Shown here piece by piece: positions 32,701 through 43,879 of a DNA stretch of 64,000 nt. The notes below the pieces were generated by a model. That model searched no databases, had not been told where the DNA came from, and worked only from the letters and a program-made list of their open reading frames with translations. The DNA is from Guadua angustifolia (Eukaryota > Streptophyta > Magnoliopsida > Poales > Poaceae). The DNA is taken from NCBI GenBank assembly GCA_036346375.1, contig CM070520.1, forward strand, positions 19,072,852 through 19,136,851, given 5' to 3'. A program made the position numbers and the translations under genes. The first letter of the stretch is position 1; each line of letters starts with the position of its first letter.

Positions 32701-33069
32701 CAAGGTGGACAAGTACGGCTTTACTCATCAGGACATCGAACATGTCGGATCTGAGACGAACCATTCGTACTTGTGAATCAAGTAGCACAAGTATTCTACA
32801 TAATCGACCCGGCAGATAAGAAGCGCCATGTAGTTCTGCAAGGAAAAAGAAGGATCGTTGGAGTTGAGAATGTCGTGGATGAGGAAGAGTACAACCAGTT
32901 TGATGAGTTGCCTCCTTTCGCAGGCGACAGCATCAGGCCCGAGGAAGAAATCACTCAAGAAGTTACCTATCATCCCGATGATCACAACGAAGGCCAAATT
33001 GTGAAAGAAAATAATTATCTAGGAGTAATGGCAACATGTCGCCATTTATATGAAGTAATGGAAATGTGA
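29794..33069 (+). pseudogene. CACTA TNP2-like transposase, decayed
   Basis: The start MDRRWMYDANRLHQEYIDGV, then HCPCIDRKNEK and LIRRGFVPGYTSWTRHGEE, is the transposase-associated domain. Next come the TNP2 core (CPNDYILYRKDYADIHVCPVC, then LMRWHSEDRKRDGKSRHP) and, at 31297-31620, HCIDVMHVEKNVCDSVVGLLL, which leads into a DUF4218-like part. At 32299-32754 DUF4216 (WLAKGPSGTITTWQGYDINGY, TEDLKSIYYGFIEEIWE) follows, and then YIIDPADKKRHVVLQGKRRIVGVENV. Stops and frameshifts break it from about 30757 on, for example after SVRT, around 31240, 31630-31750 and 31990-32290. It cannot make a full protein. No host function is implied. Confidence 0.88.
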
Positions 33070-33364
33070 TGTAAGAAATGTACATTTCTGTGGAATTAAT
33101 AGGAAATAAATATTTAAATGACTTTGGACACTGTTCATGGAAGAAGAATTGCGAAAAAAGGTGTTGAATGGAGCCCTTGAAGATGACCAAACCAGGATAT
33201 ATGTTATATATATGCTTGTAGGACTTATGTTAGTAATGCTTCATATGTATTAATGTATGGAAGAAAAAATTATGTATTGTCATATGCAACATGGTTTATT
33301 ATGATTTCTGCAGTTTTTAGAGTTATACATGCTTCCTGGAGTTTATTATGATTCTCACCTGTAT

Positions 33365-33530
33365 CTATGGCGGTGGAGGGAGTATCTGTGGCGGTTAATA
33401 AAAATAACCGTCACAGATAAATATTATCTGTGACGGTTATTTTATCTGTGACGGTTATTGTTATTAACCGCCACAGATAACTATTATCTGTGACGGTTAT
33501 TTTTATTAACCGCCAGAGATACTCCCTCTA
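33365..33530. repeat. Internal copy of the CACTA GGCGGTTA repeats
   Basis: Several units of ATCTGTGACGGTTAT and TTAACCGCCACAGATA sit between the two transposon genes. They resemble the terminal arrays, though their inner bases differ (GGTTAT rather than GGTTTT). It may be the end of an older nested CACTA element or an internal regulatory array. Confidence 0.6.
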
Positions 33531-33599
33531 TATATATGGTAAACCTAACCCCGCCTGCTCCACTTTCGAAAACTCGATCGCCTCATGCCCTAGCTCCCA

Positions 33600-33860
33600 C
33601 GCCGCGCCACAGCAGCTCCCGCACCGTGCCGCCGCCACTCCGCATCGTGCCGCCCGCAACGTCGTCGTGGGGGAGGACTCCCGCACCGTGCCGCCGCCAC
33701 TCCGCACCGTGCCGCCCGCAAGTCGTCGTGGGGGAGGACTCCAAGCCGTGCCGCCTCCACTCCGCACCGTGCCACCCGCAAGTCGTCGTGGGGGAGGACT
33801 CTAAGCCGTGCCGCCGCCACTCCACACCGTGCCGCCGCCACTCCAAGCTGGGCCGCTATT
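33600..33860 (+). repeat. GC-rich 60-bp tandem repeat
   Basis: About four copies of a 60-61-bp unit carry CCGCCACTCCGCACCGTGCC and GTCGTCGTGGGGGAGGACT. It lies just after the second CACTA gene's likely promoter (TATATATATGG near 33530) and so is probably leader sequence. Long frames here on both strands reflect the repeat. Confidence 0.75.
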
Positions 33861-33900
33861 CGTCCTGCACCGCGAGGTAACATGAACTCTCTCTAGCCTT

Positions 33901-34110
33901 GAGGCCTGGGAATGATGCTGCTTGCTGAAATATTGATTAAATGTGAAATGCTGCAACCCTAGTTCCATCTTCAATGAAATGCTGCTTGTTGAGGCCTGGG
34001 AATGATGCTGCTTGGTGAAATACTTATTAAATGTGAAATGCTGCAACCCTAGTTCCATCTTCAATGAAATGCTGCTTGTTGAGGCCTGGGAATGATTGCT
34101 GAAATACCCT
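33901..34110 (+). repeat. 90-bp tandem repeat
   Basis: GAGGCCTGGGAATGATGCTG starts at 33901 and 33991 and, shortened, at 34081. Each unit has GTGAAATGCTGCAACCCTAG. There are about 2.3 copies in the leader or first intron of the second CACTA gene. Confidence 0.8.
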
Positions 34111-34664
34111 AGTTCCATCTTTGTGTGCACAATATTTGTGTGTTAATTCAGAATCTATTGATATTCAGTAGCTGCTTTGATTCAAGAGTTAGAGATAATT
34201 GTTCACTGGTAATTCACTTGTCTGGTGGTAGAATTAATTTCTGAGTAGGCATTGTGAGATTGGTAATTCACTTGTCTTTAATTGTGAATGCTAAGGTGGT
34301 AAGGGTTCAAGGTCCTATTCACTAAATAATTTGTTAGGCCATTTGTGATTGTGGTGAAAATTCTTATTTTCATCCAAACCCTAAATCGAGAGCAAATCAT
34401 TCATATCTCCTCTCTAAGCATTATAACATAAAGCAAGTATTCAAATCTCCTCTCTAAGCTTCTTGGATTAGTTTGTCATACTTAGTCTTGTAAAACCAAG
34501 TATGACAAACTCATAAAGCAAGCATGCAAGAACAGTTTAACAAATAACTCTAAGCACTTTAAGGATCTAATATAGTCCTTAGTTAGTACATCTTCTATCT
34601 TATTTCAGTTAGTACATATTTTTTTCCCTCTCTGAAATATCTCCCTTTCTATTGAGTAGTTCTA

Positions 34665-35298
34665 ATGGAGCCCGATACTGAGCCTATAATGGAGGAGAGC
34701 CCAGCAGTACCTTACCCTCCCCCAACCACCGAAGGTGCCGAGGCCTCCACCATTGCAGAATCTTGCTCTGTTGCAAGACACCGAGGACGAGGAAAACTAA
34801 GAAGCTCAAGGCGGTACACCATCTCGGAGGTCTCAGATCTCAGGGCCCGTGTTGCACCGAAAAAGCAAAGAAGAAAATATAGGTCAACATGCGGTACATC
34901 GTAAGGAGAAAGTGCCAATCACCTATTCGGATTGGCATAAAGTGCCCCGAGCCACCAAAGAGGATCTGGGACGAGCTCAAAGGAACCTTCGAATTCCCAA
35001 GGAGTTGAAGAACTCGTGCGTCGCGATGCATTGATGACCATGGATGCGGCGTGGAGAAACTTCGAGGCGGAACGTAAATTATGTGAAGCAAAACCGATCA
35101 CCGCCGGAGACTACCCAAGATTACAGACCATATTGGGATGAGTTCGTGGCGATGAAGCAATCGAAGCGACAAGGAAGTCCAGTGAGGACCACATTAGCAT
35201 CTCAGGAAGGAATACTCACCCCCACAGACTTGGCACGAGTGGGTACATGGGTAAAATTGCTCAATGGGAGAGGCAGGAATTACAAGCGATCCAGCAGA
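34665..35298 (+). pseudogene. CACTA second ORF (plant transposase_24/TNP1-like), 5' part
   Basis: From the ATG at 34665 the frame reads MEPDTEPIMEESPAVPYPPP. After a frameshift it gives ITYSDWHKVPRATKEDL, then ELKNSCV and TMDAAWRNF, which I know from grass En/Spm-type second ORFs. Several frameshifts follow. The sequence is cut at 35298-35303 by a solo LTR and resumes at 39006. Confidence 0.65.
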
Positions 35299-35303
35299 CT
35301 GGC

Positions 35304-38300
35304 TGTAACACCCCGGCGCCCAACGCACCGCGAATGCTACCAAAAGACTCTAAATGACGCTTACAACACTTCAGAACCACTCTTGCCCAGAGTGTTCCCA
35401 ACAAGATCCCAGAAATAAAAAAAACGCGACAAGAAGGTCAAAAGACCTAAGGACTCAACGAACGAGTCACTAAACCTTTTACCTCTAATAAAAGGTTGAA
35501 ACTGACATTGAAACTCTCTAAACTAACTTAAAACTAAGTCACTAAAATTTAGAAAATTTCGGCATGACCTCCCTAGAAAGTAGGACATCCACTCAGCAGA
35601 CAGAAAAAAAACATATGCAATTATATGATATCATTCTAGCAGATCCTTAGTTAACCAATCACACAACCCAAAGAAATTAGAAAAATCCACCACATAAACT
35701 ATTACAGGACAGGAACTCCTTAACATAAATACGAACAGCCTCTCACAACAATTTTCTCGAGCTACTTATATCAAAACTATGAATCAACATAATGGACAGG
35801 TGATGATGCAAAACGTGATTGTGCTACTACCCCCTTCCATGCATGCCGGTTTCAAGGTACCTGCAACAACACAAACAACAAGCGTGAGTCGATGACTCAG
35901 CAAAGTACACGAGAATAACGATTCCGAATTATCACAAGTAAAACAAGAGCTTGACCCTAAAGCAAGTAATGCAAAAGAAGCAATATCCAGACAATACGCA
36001 TTCATTCCCATTTAAAGCAATGACTTGACCATACCAAAAAGGAAAATTACTGCAAACAAGCCATCAACTTGATAATAAAACCAATCAACACCCAAGAACC
36101 ATTACTTAACACAAAATCACAACGTCTCCCAACTCAACCACTCCGTTGTTGCAACTCAAACCATTTTCACCTAATGCATTTGAGTTTATAACTCGACTTC
36201 ACTCCACGATATTCATACAACATAATTCACAGAGCAAAGAAATGCGCTAATTCATCAAATTCAATTCAATCTCCCCTTTTTGGGTTGAGTCACGACTCAA
36301 CCTTCAATTATCATAATCACCATCCATATGACACACCATTTACCACAACACTCATTATTAAAGATGCAATGCACATGAATGCTCATTTCCATGCACGCAT
36401 CGCAGATCGCTTGAAAGTGCCCACCCGTCGATGTGCACCCTCACGCCCCTTCCATCCCGTAGATGGAAGGTGCCTACTCTTACTGTCTCGCTCCCATTCA
36501 CCTCGATGAATGGGACTACGAGGTAGGACTTTCTGTTCACTACGTGTGAACACAGAGGCCCGCATCAGAATGGGTCGCCTCTTCCATTATGAATGCACAA
36601 ATGCAATTTTCATGAATGAAATGCAACTTTTCATTCAATGCCAACACTAACATACCATAACCACATACATACACATAGCCAATTCTCACATTCATAACCA
36701 TAACTTCACACATACATAAACATAGCCCAAATTCTCACATTCATAACCATAACTACACACATATAGAAACATAGCCCAAATTCTCACATTCATAACCATA
36801 ACCACACACATACATAAACATAGCCCAAATTCTCACATTCATAACAATCTAATCTATTCGCACACATACTCAATTCCATTTCCCAGATGGGGCACAATTA
36901 AGTACGAGTATCCACATACCTCATACTCGCTACTCACAAAGAATGTTAACAAAGGTACAATAAACTTACCAGATTAAGGCTTACTAGGGACCACTCGAAC
37001 CCAATAGTTAATCACGTCCTCGAAGGGACGGTCACCAATATAACTCAGACTTGCGAAAATCAATAGAAATTAGCCATGAACAGCTAAATAACAATGAACA
37101 ACTCAATTAAGCACACAACTCGATGTACTTGCCTTTACCGACGCGTGAGGCAACGCGGGGTCGAGACCACCCCCGAAGACCCTCTCCTTGAGCTTGCACT
37201 GTCTGGGCTGCCATCCAATGAAGTCAAAGAGAAGGGCAGATTAGATAAGGGAGCAAGAAGACCACCATCTTCTGCTTTTAATCTTCTCCCACTACCCCTT
37301 TTATTACCAATCACTAGAGATAAATACTAATCACTCATACTAATGGAAGCTGGTATATATATATATGTCTTTAATCCGCATTTCAAACAACTTGAGAATC
37401 TATTATAAGTAAAGGCTGAAGATTAATCTAATAGCCCGCTTGCATGCCCTGGAGTTCCATTCCTTTTAAATAGCAGATTTAGTAACAATTAACACACAAA
37501 CATGTATGCATTACAAACTAACAACTTGAACAGAACTATACCAAAATAGGATCGCTAGTCCCACTTCACCACTAAATCAGAACTAGATACACTTGGTTCA
37601 ATAAGGACAATTAAAACCAATACATTTGGATAGTTATTACACTATCGCTGAGAACTTACTGCCAACTTCGAATTGGGTGTATACAAATGAAGAGCAGGCT
37701 AAATTACATGATAATATTCAGAGGTTGATTCCAGAACATAGTAACTTCACTAAATCCTAGATGTAGTGTTGTCATATAGCTAAGCATATAGCAAGAATCA
37801 AATAAATGATCAAATTTCCTACATCAAGAATATGCATGATAACGATATGATCCCATCATTCTCATCTTATATAAAATATCATGATCACATTCATCACAAC
37901 AGATTCCCTTAAATCTCATTCATTGTTATTCACCATGTCCTACCCGAACTAGTGATGTCCATATGGCGATAACATGCATTAGCGATTCATCAAGCAAATT
38001 AATCATGGCATTCAATCTTCAACTCACAAAGCTCAAACAATCGATGCACTTTCAAGTACTTCGAAAATGGTCAGAAGCATCAGCTGATTAGAAGCATCAT
38101 ACACAAATACATATATAGTCCGATGATCTTCAAAAGAACATGATAACATGGCATCAATGAAAATTAATCCTAGCCAACATTGATAAACTTGGGAGCATGA
38201 CATCGATTCTAGCATTTCAAAGCCCATCTCTCAACCTTGCACACATCACTCACTGCGATACCACAACCTAAACCTTCTAGGCATTTCATCGAACACCTAG

Positions 38301-39000
38301 CATGCACAGAAAATACCCAAGCTAGATTTACCTCAAAGCTCATCCATGGAGAAAGGAGGGAGGTGGGAGCACTTCGGCCAGCACTGGGGAAAACCGCCTG
38401 CAGGGGGAAAAGCTAGGCAGAGCTGCTGCACGCAGCTTCAAGATCGGTCAGTCTGTCGCTGCTGACCTCTTTGCCACCGGGTGACTCAATCTTCTTCTGC
38501 GGTCGGCTAAGGAAGATGGCTGGCGACGCCAGGGAAAGGGGAGGAAGGCAGTGGCCGGCAGGGGAAATGGCAGGGACCGGCAGGACTCGGCAGGAGTTGA
38601 GCAGCACCGGCAGGAGCTGGAGGTGGCTGCCGGGAATCGACAGGGGCGGCGGGGAGACTGCCAGGCGCCGGCCAGGGGGAGCAGGGTGGCGCCGAGCCAG
38701 GGGAGGGAGACCAGGGGCGTCGCCGACCGGCTGGAGAGGCAGCACAGGGAGGAGTCGGCCTGGAGGGGAGGACGCAGGGGCCAGGGAGACAACTCGGTAG
38801 GGAAAGGAGCAGGTTGAGTGGCGGCTGGGAGGGATTGGCTGGGAAAAAAATTTGGGAAAGGAGCTAGGTTTTAGAGCCCCTCTCACCACTTGGGCCAACT
38901 CAGGCCAAAAACGGCCCACACAGCCCAAGCACAGCCCAAGAAAAATCAAAACTTAATTGGAATACTACAAAAGCATAAATTGCTACACTGGAATATTACA
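35304..39000 (-). mobile_element. Solo LTR, 3.7 kb, TSD CTGGC
   Basis: The ends are TGTAACACCCCGGCGCC and GAATATTACA, with CTGGC at 35299-35303 and 39001-39005. It splits the CACTA second ORF. It is the reverse-complement relative of 44884-48110 (shared GGCGCC end, hairpin chain, GAGTC/GACTC hairpin). By the orientation of shared motifs with the LTR at 60387, sense is minus. No internal domain is present, so it is a solo LTR of a long-LTR Gypsy-like family. GC-rich frames near 38413-38949 are in LTR leader-like sequence and lack domains. At 36700-36850 a unit with ATAGCCCAAATTCTCACATT is repeated. Confidence 0.88.
36448..36552. repeat. Chain of three hairpins in the solo LTR
   Basis: Perfect inverted repeats follow one another: 36448-36456 with 36462-36470 (CCTTCCATC), 36492-36500 with 36507-36515 (TCCCATTCA), and 36534-36540 with 36546-36552 (TGTTCAC). 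Loops are 5-6 bases. The same chain occurs inverted at 46896-47001. Confidence 0.85.
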
Positions 39001-39005
39001 CTGGC

Positions 39006-39410
39006 ACAAGTCCCTTGGTCGGACTACCAGACCGAGTGAAGCACTACGTGCTAGCGAGGGTATATCTCTTATCTACTGGGAGTTTATCATTCAAGAGTGC
39101 AAGACGAAGCAATGATGCAAAGAGTTCATCGCTTTCGCCCACCACCCAAGGAGCCTTCCACCCAAACAGGAGAAAGACGAGCTAACAATGCCCTAGGAAA
39201 CAAAGAGCACCCGGCCGAACACGAGGCGTCGGGGTCAAGGTTCCATGGAAGATGGGATTCCCTCAGCACGAAGACTCTTATAGGAGTCGGAAGAGAGCTA
39301 AAGAAGAGCGGGCTGAGCATGAAATGGAAAGTATGAAGGAAAGGGTTCTGCGAGAATTACAACCCACCATTCAAGAACAAGTTCAACGACAAGTACAATA
39401 AGCCTTGAGC
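39006..39410 (+). pseudogene. CACTA second ORF, part after the nested LTR
   Basis: After the LTR the sequence continues with GLPDRVKHYVLAR-like coding, then RFHGRWDSLSTKT and LKKSGLSMKWK in shifting frames. This continues the decayed ORF from 35298 and shows that the LTR went in after the transposon ORF was in place. Confidence 0.55.
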
Positions 39411-39765
39411 CAGACGCAGGCCGAAAACGCTCTCTCCAATTTCTACTGTCGTTGCAGCGATTCTTGGCGTCCACGCCATTAGTACAAGCGGACCTAAACC
39501 ATTATCCTGTGGGCGACATACAGACCCCACACCGTCGACTTAACGTGCCGTGATGAACATCTTTCACTGTCGCTCACAGGTAGCTTATCTGCCAACAAGG
39601 GGTGTCTGCACAATGCCCCAATAGAGCGAGTTATGCAAAGGTCGGTGGACACGGTACTTACTACGCTTCTTCGATATCAGGCTAGAAAAACCCGCCAATG
39701 ACGAGATAACAACTCTAGGAAGTGCCGTCCACTCATTCATCCAGTGGCGCAAGCGTGACATCGTC
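39411..39765 (+). other. Decayed exon or intron sequence of the CACTA second gene
   Basis: It lies between the two better parts of the gene and has no clear frame. It contains LNHYPVGDIQTPH-like coding with breaks. A direct repeat of about 42 bp (CTGACATCGTCTTGGACCAT) occurs around 39757-39815 at the start of the next exon. Confidence 0.4.
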
Positions 39766-41335
39766 TTGGACCATCCAGTGGCAGCCTCTCCTGACATCGT
39801 CTTGGACCATGCAGTGCCAGCCTCTCCTGCAGTGCAATCCGCGCATCCGTCACCAGCACATGAGAGTGAAACGGTGAAGAAGCAAGATGAGGTACCAAAG
39901 AAATCCATTGAGGACCCCATAAAGATGGCCACTGTTAGTACTCCAACGCAGAAACCTGTAACACCTGGTACTTCAAAGGACAAACCTACAACCCCTGATC
40001 CCAAAAAATGGCACATTAGACAGGCCGTATCAGCTAGATCAGGGGAAGCCATGACCGAGTATGATGTCGTGCGAGAAAAAAGTAAGGGCAAGGGGAAGTC
40101 TGATGATCAAGATAATCAACCAAGATTGAAATTCGAGGTAGGGAAGCCCTTAGTCACCGATTCGAAGTTAAAAAGTCTAACACCCATGATGCAGCGATTA
40201 CATGCATGGTACATGGAGCGATCCAACCAAGACGTACTCCCGAAGGTGATCACTGCAGTATTCCGTGAGGAACATTTTCACCACGAGGGCTTTGGCTACT
40301 TCTTAATAGAATTCGATAACTTGGACAACTTGTTCTATAACGACGCCCTCGACATATGTTTTTTGAGATGCTGGACACTGTAAGTGTCTAATATATCAAT
40401 CTTGGTCTACATTCACATAATACCGATAAATGTCATGTCTAACTATTTCGTTATATAGATACGAGATGAAGGAACTACGAAGAACCAAGGGGCCAAGAAC
40501 GGTTTGCCAAGACGAAATCGTGAGAGTACCAAAGGAGGTCGAGGAGTACGTATATAAAGCTTTGCTTAAACTACAAGACAAGGAGTTTATACTTGTACCA
40601 TACAATTTTCAGTAAGTTCCTCACTAGCTAGTTAAATTACTCGTTGATTTCGTTATTTACTCTGACGTAAGGACTAATGGCTATGGCATCCAGATTCCAC
40701 TGGATTCTCGTAGTAATTCATCCAGACAAGAGCAAGATGCTGATCATGGATCCACTGGATAAACCTAAAGCAGACTATGAAGTGATGACACGTTTAATAA
40801 ATGAGGCGTTCAAAAGATATTGTCAGAAGAGCACGAGACACCGCCCATACAAAAAATCCCTTACAATCCGTACTAACTTTTCAGTACGCACGCAAGGAAT
40901 ATTCTTATATCGTATTTCATAGTAAATAGCTCCTTTGACGACATCTTAGTTCATTCGATTTTCGCAGTGTCACAAGCAGACGCAAGGAACAAATTTATGT
41001 GGGTACTTCGTGTGCCAGTACATGCACGAAATCTTAGGTTGCACAATAAAAGACAATGACGTGGAGATCAGTTATGCAGACATGACACATCGATTCGCGC
41101 CACTCAATTTCTATATACTCTCTTAATTCTGTTTTTCATACTTACAGCACCACAAGCTGTCTACGGTAGGACTGTTTTGTTCTGAAATCCAAGCCATTCA
41201 GGGCCAGCTCGCCTACTTCATCATGAAGGAAGTACTCAACAAAAACGGTGAGTTTTATGACGAAGACAACAACGATCCACTCCTCCATACTCATTTCTCA
41301 CATCACGTGTCTCCAACCTCCGAAGACCCGTAGGC
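39766..41335 (+). CDS. Ulp1-like (C48) cysteine protease gene of the CACTA element
   Basis: Likely exons are about 39766-40379, 40459-40611, 40694-40865, 40968-41127 and 41154-41335. A lysine-, proline- and threonine-rich N-terminus is followed by KPLVTDSKLKSLTPMMQRLH and a protease-like region. The histidine is in FHWILVVIHPDKSKM, the aspartate in LIMDPL, and the Q..C part in TQGTNLCGYFVCQYMHEIL, so all parts of the H-D-Q-C site can be seen. Such domains are common in grass CACTA and Mutator elements, and their role there is unknown. Splice sites are my estimate and an inactivating change between exons cannot be ruled out. Confidence 0.65.
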
Positions 41336-41699
41336 TTCTAGTTTAGGAAACTAGAAGCGGCTTTTGTTACTTCAATTTTTTTTCATTACAAAGTGTAAAT
41401 AACTCTTTCTTCCTTTTCTTTAATTCTTGAAATGACTTACTTGAGGCAATGATCCTTACTTTTCTTCTTTCTTCTTTGTGAATTTACATGGGATTACCTC
41501 CTTTTCCTCATATTTGTGAGCCTGTTGTCATGGTTCTTTATACTAATTATCTGGACTTTGTGGTACGTGTCATGGTTTACTGATTTGGATGTATGAAAAA
41601 TGATGCAAACTTGTAGTATGAGTATGGTTTAATTATTTTGATTTCTGCTATGTGTTATGTGGCATGTCTTGTATTTTGGTTAATAATCCAAGAGACATT
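41336..41699. other. Spacer after the protease gene
   Basis: T-rich and non-coding. It may hold the 3' UTR of the protease gene and intron sequence that came with the captured topoisomerase fragment. Confidence 0.4.
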
Positions 41700-42272
41700 G
41701 TGGAATTTTGTGGCATGAGGAAAATATGAACATAGCTAAGGAAGAAGGCTTGGAGAACAAATTCAAGTTGACAACTACAATTGGAACGACAAACATGCAC
41801 TTGTTTGACTCAGATGGTAAAATTCAAAAGTATGACACTACAGAGGAAAGTAAGTATCTAGCATCTACCTATTTTGTTGCTCTGAGACCGCTTGGCATCC
41901 GGTCGCTGAAATTATGTTGCTACAGATCTGTTCTTTATATGATGCAAGTGGCTATGATTATCTCCTCTCAATGTCAATTGGTACCTTGACTCTGGAGAAG
42001 ATACAGAGCGCAATGCGGAGCGAAGAAATTAGAGAATGATGTTGAGGAAGTGAGGAAAACACCACCAAAAACATTTTGGATGAGAGACCTTGACGCTTTT
42101 GAGAAGGAAGTGGATGTAAGCGGTCTTTGCTCTCGATGTTTCAATTAATGTTTTGTGTTTCCATTAATGCTTTTGTTTCACTTGTCACTCATCGATTTTG
42201 ATGCAGGTGCTTGAAGATTATGGAGCGACAATTGCGAAACTAGCAAAGACAAAAGAAGAAACCACTAAGAAG
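41700..42272 (+). pseudogene. Captured DNA topoisomerase II fragment, introns kept
   Basis: The first exon piece reads KEEGLENKFKLTTTIGTTNM, then HLFDSDGKIQKYDTTEE, followed by GTAAG. The second (after ACAG at about 41927) reads CSLYDASGYDYLLSMSIGTL, then LTLEKIQSAM, and after a frameshift VRKTPPKTFWMRDLDAFEKE. A third short piece (about 42208) reads VLEDYGATIAKL. This matches the DNA cleavage/rejoining domain of type IIA topoisomerase towards its C-terminal end. The TTNMHLFD and WMRDLDAFE motifs are characteristic. A stop and frameshift near 42020-42040 and the lack of all other exons make it a fragment. Confidence 0.82.
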
Positions 42273-42469
42273 GTTGGATCCTTAAGCAAACCTCTTAATT
42301 TTGCATGCCATAAATAAGCCATGCATTTGATACCTATCGTGGCCATTTTTTCAGTATGAGAAAGGATGAAAATATAGAAAAATAGACCATTCCATTAGTT
42401 GTATTCACTATTTGAGCATTTCACTACTGATTCGAAACAAAATTATATCATGTTTTTTTGTTTTCTCAG

Positions 42470-42979
42470 TGTTGAGTTGTTTTTTGTACTGAAGGATAAC
42501 TACTTCGAGGAGGCGCTCACAATGAGAAATCTGCTTGAGGAGTTCTTTCAGGATCATGGCAAGCATAAGCCGTCAATTCTTGGTGTTAGAGAGCATGTCT
42601 TCACGGGAAGGTGTTATTTCACTACATGTTGGTTGAGTAGTTTTTTTTTGGTTTACTTTGGTAGTAAGCTTAGTTCTAAATAACAGCTTCCCTTCTGTAG
42701 TGTTCCCTCCCTGGCCTCATTTATGTCAAATCAGGAAATTAGTTTTGTGACCTTAGGACAGCGTGTTCTTGCCAATCCATTGAAGTAAGTAATTTTACAT
42801 AATGTGTTTCTCTCTCACACGAGTATCACAGATTGTCAACTGTCAACACGTAGAACTTTTTTGCAGAGTGAGGATGCATTATGGTCATCCAGATGTTTTT
42901 GATACAATTTTTCATATAACGAGGGGTGGAATTAGTAAAGCCTCTCGCATCATCAATATCAGTGAGGATATATATGCAG
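42470..42979 (+). pseudogene. Captured callose synthase (glucan synthase-like) fragment, three exons
   Basis: Exon pieces at about 42470-42610, 42701-42784 and 42867-42979 are joined by GT-AG introns. They read KDNYFEEALTMRNLLEEFF, SILGVREHVFTGS, LASFMSNQEISFVTLGQRVL and MHYGHPDVFDTIFHITRGGI, then ISEDIYAG. These are highly conserved phrases of the plant GSL/CalS catalytic domain, which makes beta-1,3-glucan at the plasma membrane. The splice phases still join in frame. The rest of the roughly 1,900-residue protein is absent. Confidence 0.88.
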
Positions 42980-43501
42980 GTAAGACTATTGACCTTTTCT
43001 GCTTTGTCTCATTCTGATAGTTATGTGCTCATGTGCATTATTATTAGTATAGTAGTAGTAATATTTATGTGTTTTCTTAACATTTTCTCTGTTGAGAACA
43101 TGAAGTCATTACGTCTTCCTTTTAAGGTTATGGTATGTAGCTTACCTTCTGTACATACTTCATTGAAAACAATTATGAATCCACTGATTCTCGAAACACT
43201 CCATTGCTATCTACCTACAATCAATTTTGATGTGCTTGCACTCCTCATCTACAAAACGTACGGAGATTTGCCATTGCTCCCCTGTTTATACTTGGAGTGG
43301 GAAGTGGGAACTACTCTGGATTTAATTCCTTCTGTTTTTTGGTCTTGAATAAAATTTTTTCAATCTGTATATCTTTTCATGTGTTTTATGATAATTTAGG
43401 ACGGGTGTGTGATGAAACTATTTCTGTTATATTTCTGTATGTTAATAAGTTTCAATTTATTCTTATGTGTTTCTTTGTTTAATACCCCTAAATTAATGTA
43501 G
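42980..43501. other. Intron-like spacer between captured fragments
   Basis: AT-rich DNA with several open but featureless frames. It starts with a GTAAG donor and ends with TAATGTAG just before the beta-amylase piece, so it behaves as one intron that bridges two captured genes. I see no further gene piece with confidence. Confidence 0.4.
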
Positions 43502-43666
43502 GTATACTTTGACTACATGAGAAGCTTTCGAGTAGAATTTGATTAATATTTTGAGGATGGAATCATTTCAGAAATTGAGATTGGACTTGGGGCTGGTGGA
43601 GAGTTGCGATATCCATCTTATCCAGCAAAACATGGCTGGAAATACCCTGGCATTGGAGAATTTCAG
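43502..43666 (+). pseudogene. Captured beta-amylase exon fragment
   Basis: Between an AG acceptor and a GTAAAG donor the sequence reads YFDYMRSFRVEF, a stop, then ISEIEIGLGAGGELRYPSYP and GWKYPGIGEFQ. This fits plant beta-amylase (glycosyl hydrolase 14), where the region around IEVGLGPAGELRYPSYP is strongly conserved. Beta-amylase removes maltose from starch ends. The in-frame TAA near 43543 and the single exon show that it is a fragment. Confidence 0.85.
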
Positions 43667-43879
43667 GTAAAGATTCATCCCTCAACTCTTTATCTTACAC
43701 TTCCAGTCTTATTGGGTTTCAATGTCTATTTCATTGATTTATTGTAATTGTCATCCTTAGTATGTGGTCCGATAGTATTAGTATATGGTCCGACAGTATT
43801 GTAATTGTCTGTGATTATTTTCTGTACAGAGGGCATGGCTAGCACTGCCTGAGGCTAGCCACAAATACCAGTTTTTTTA

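Noticed and set aside
43080..43348. A fourth captured gene in the open frame between callose synthase and beta-amylase pieces
   Set aside because: No phrase in it matches a protein family I know; it fits intron sequence as well.
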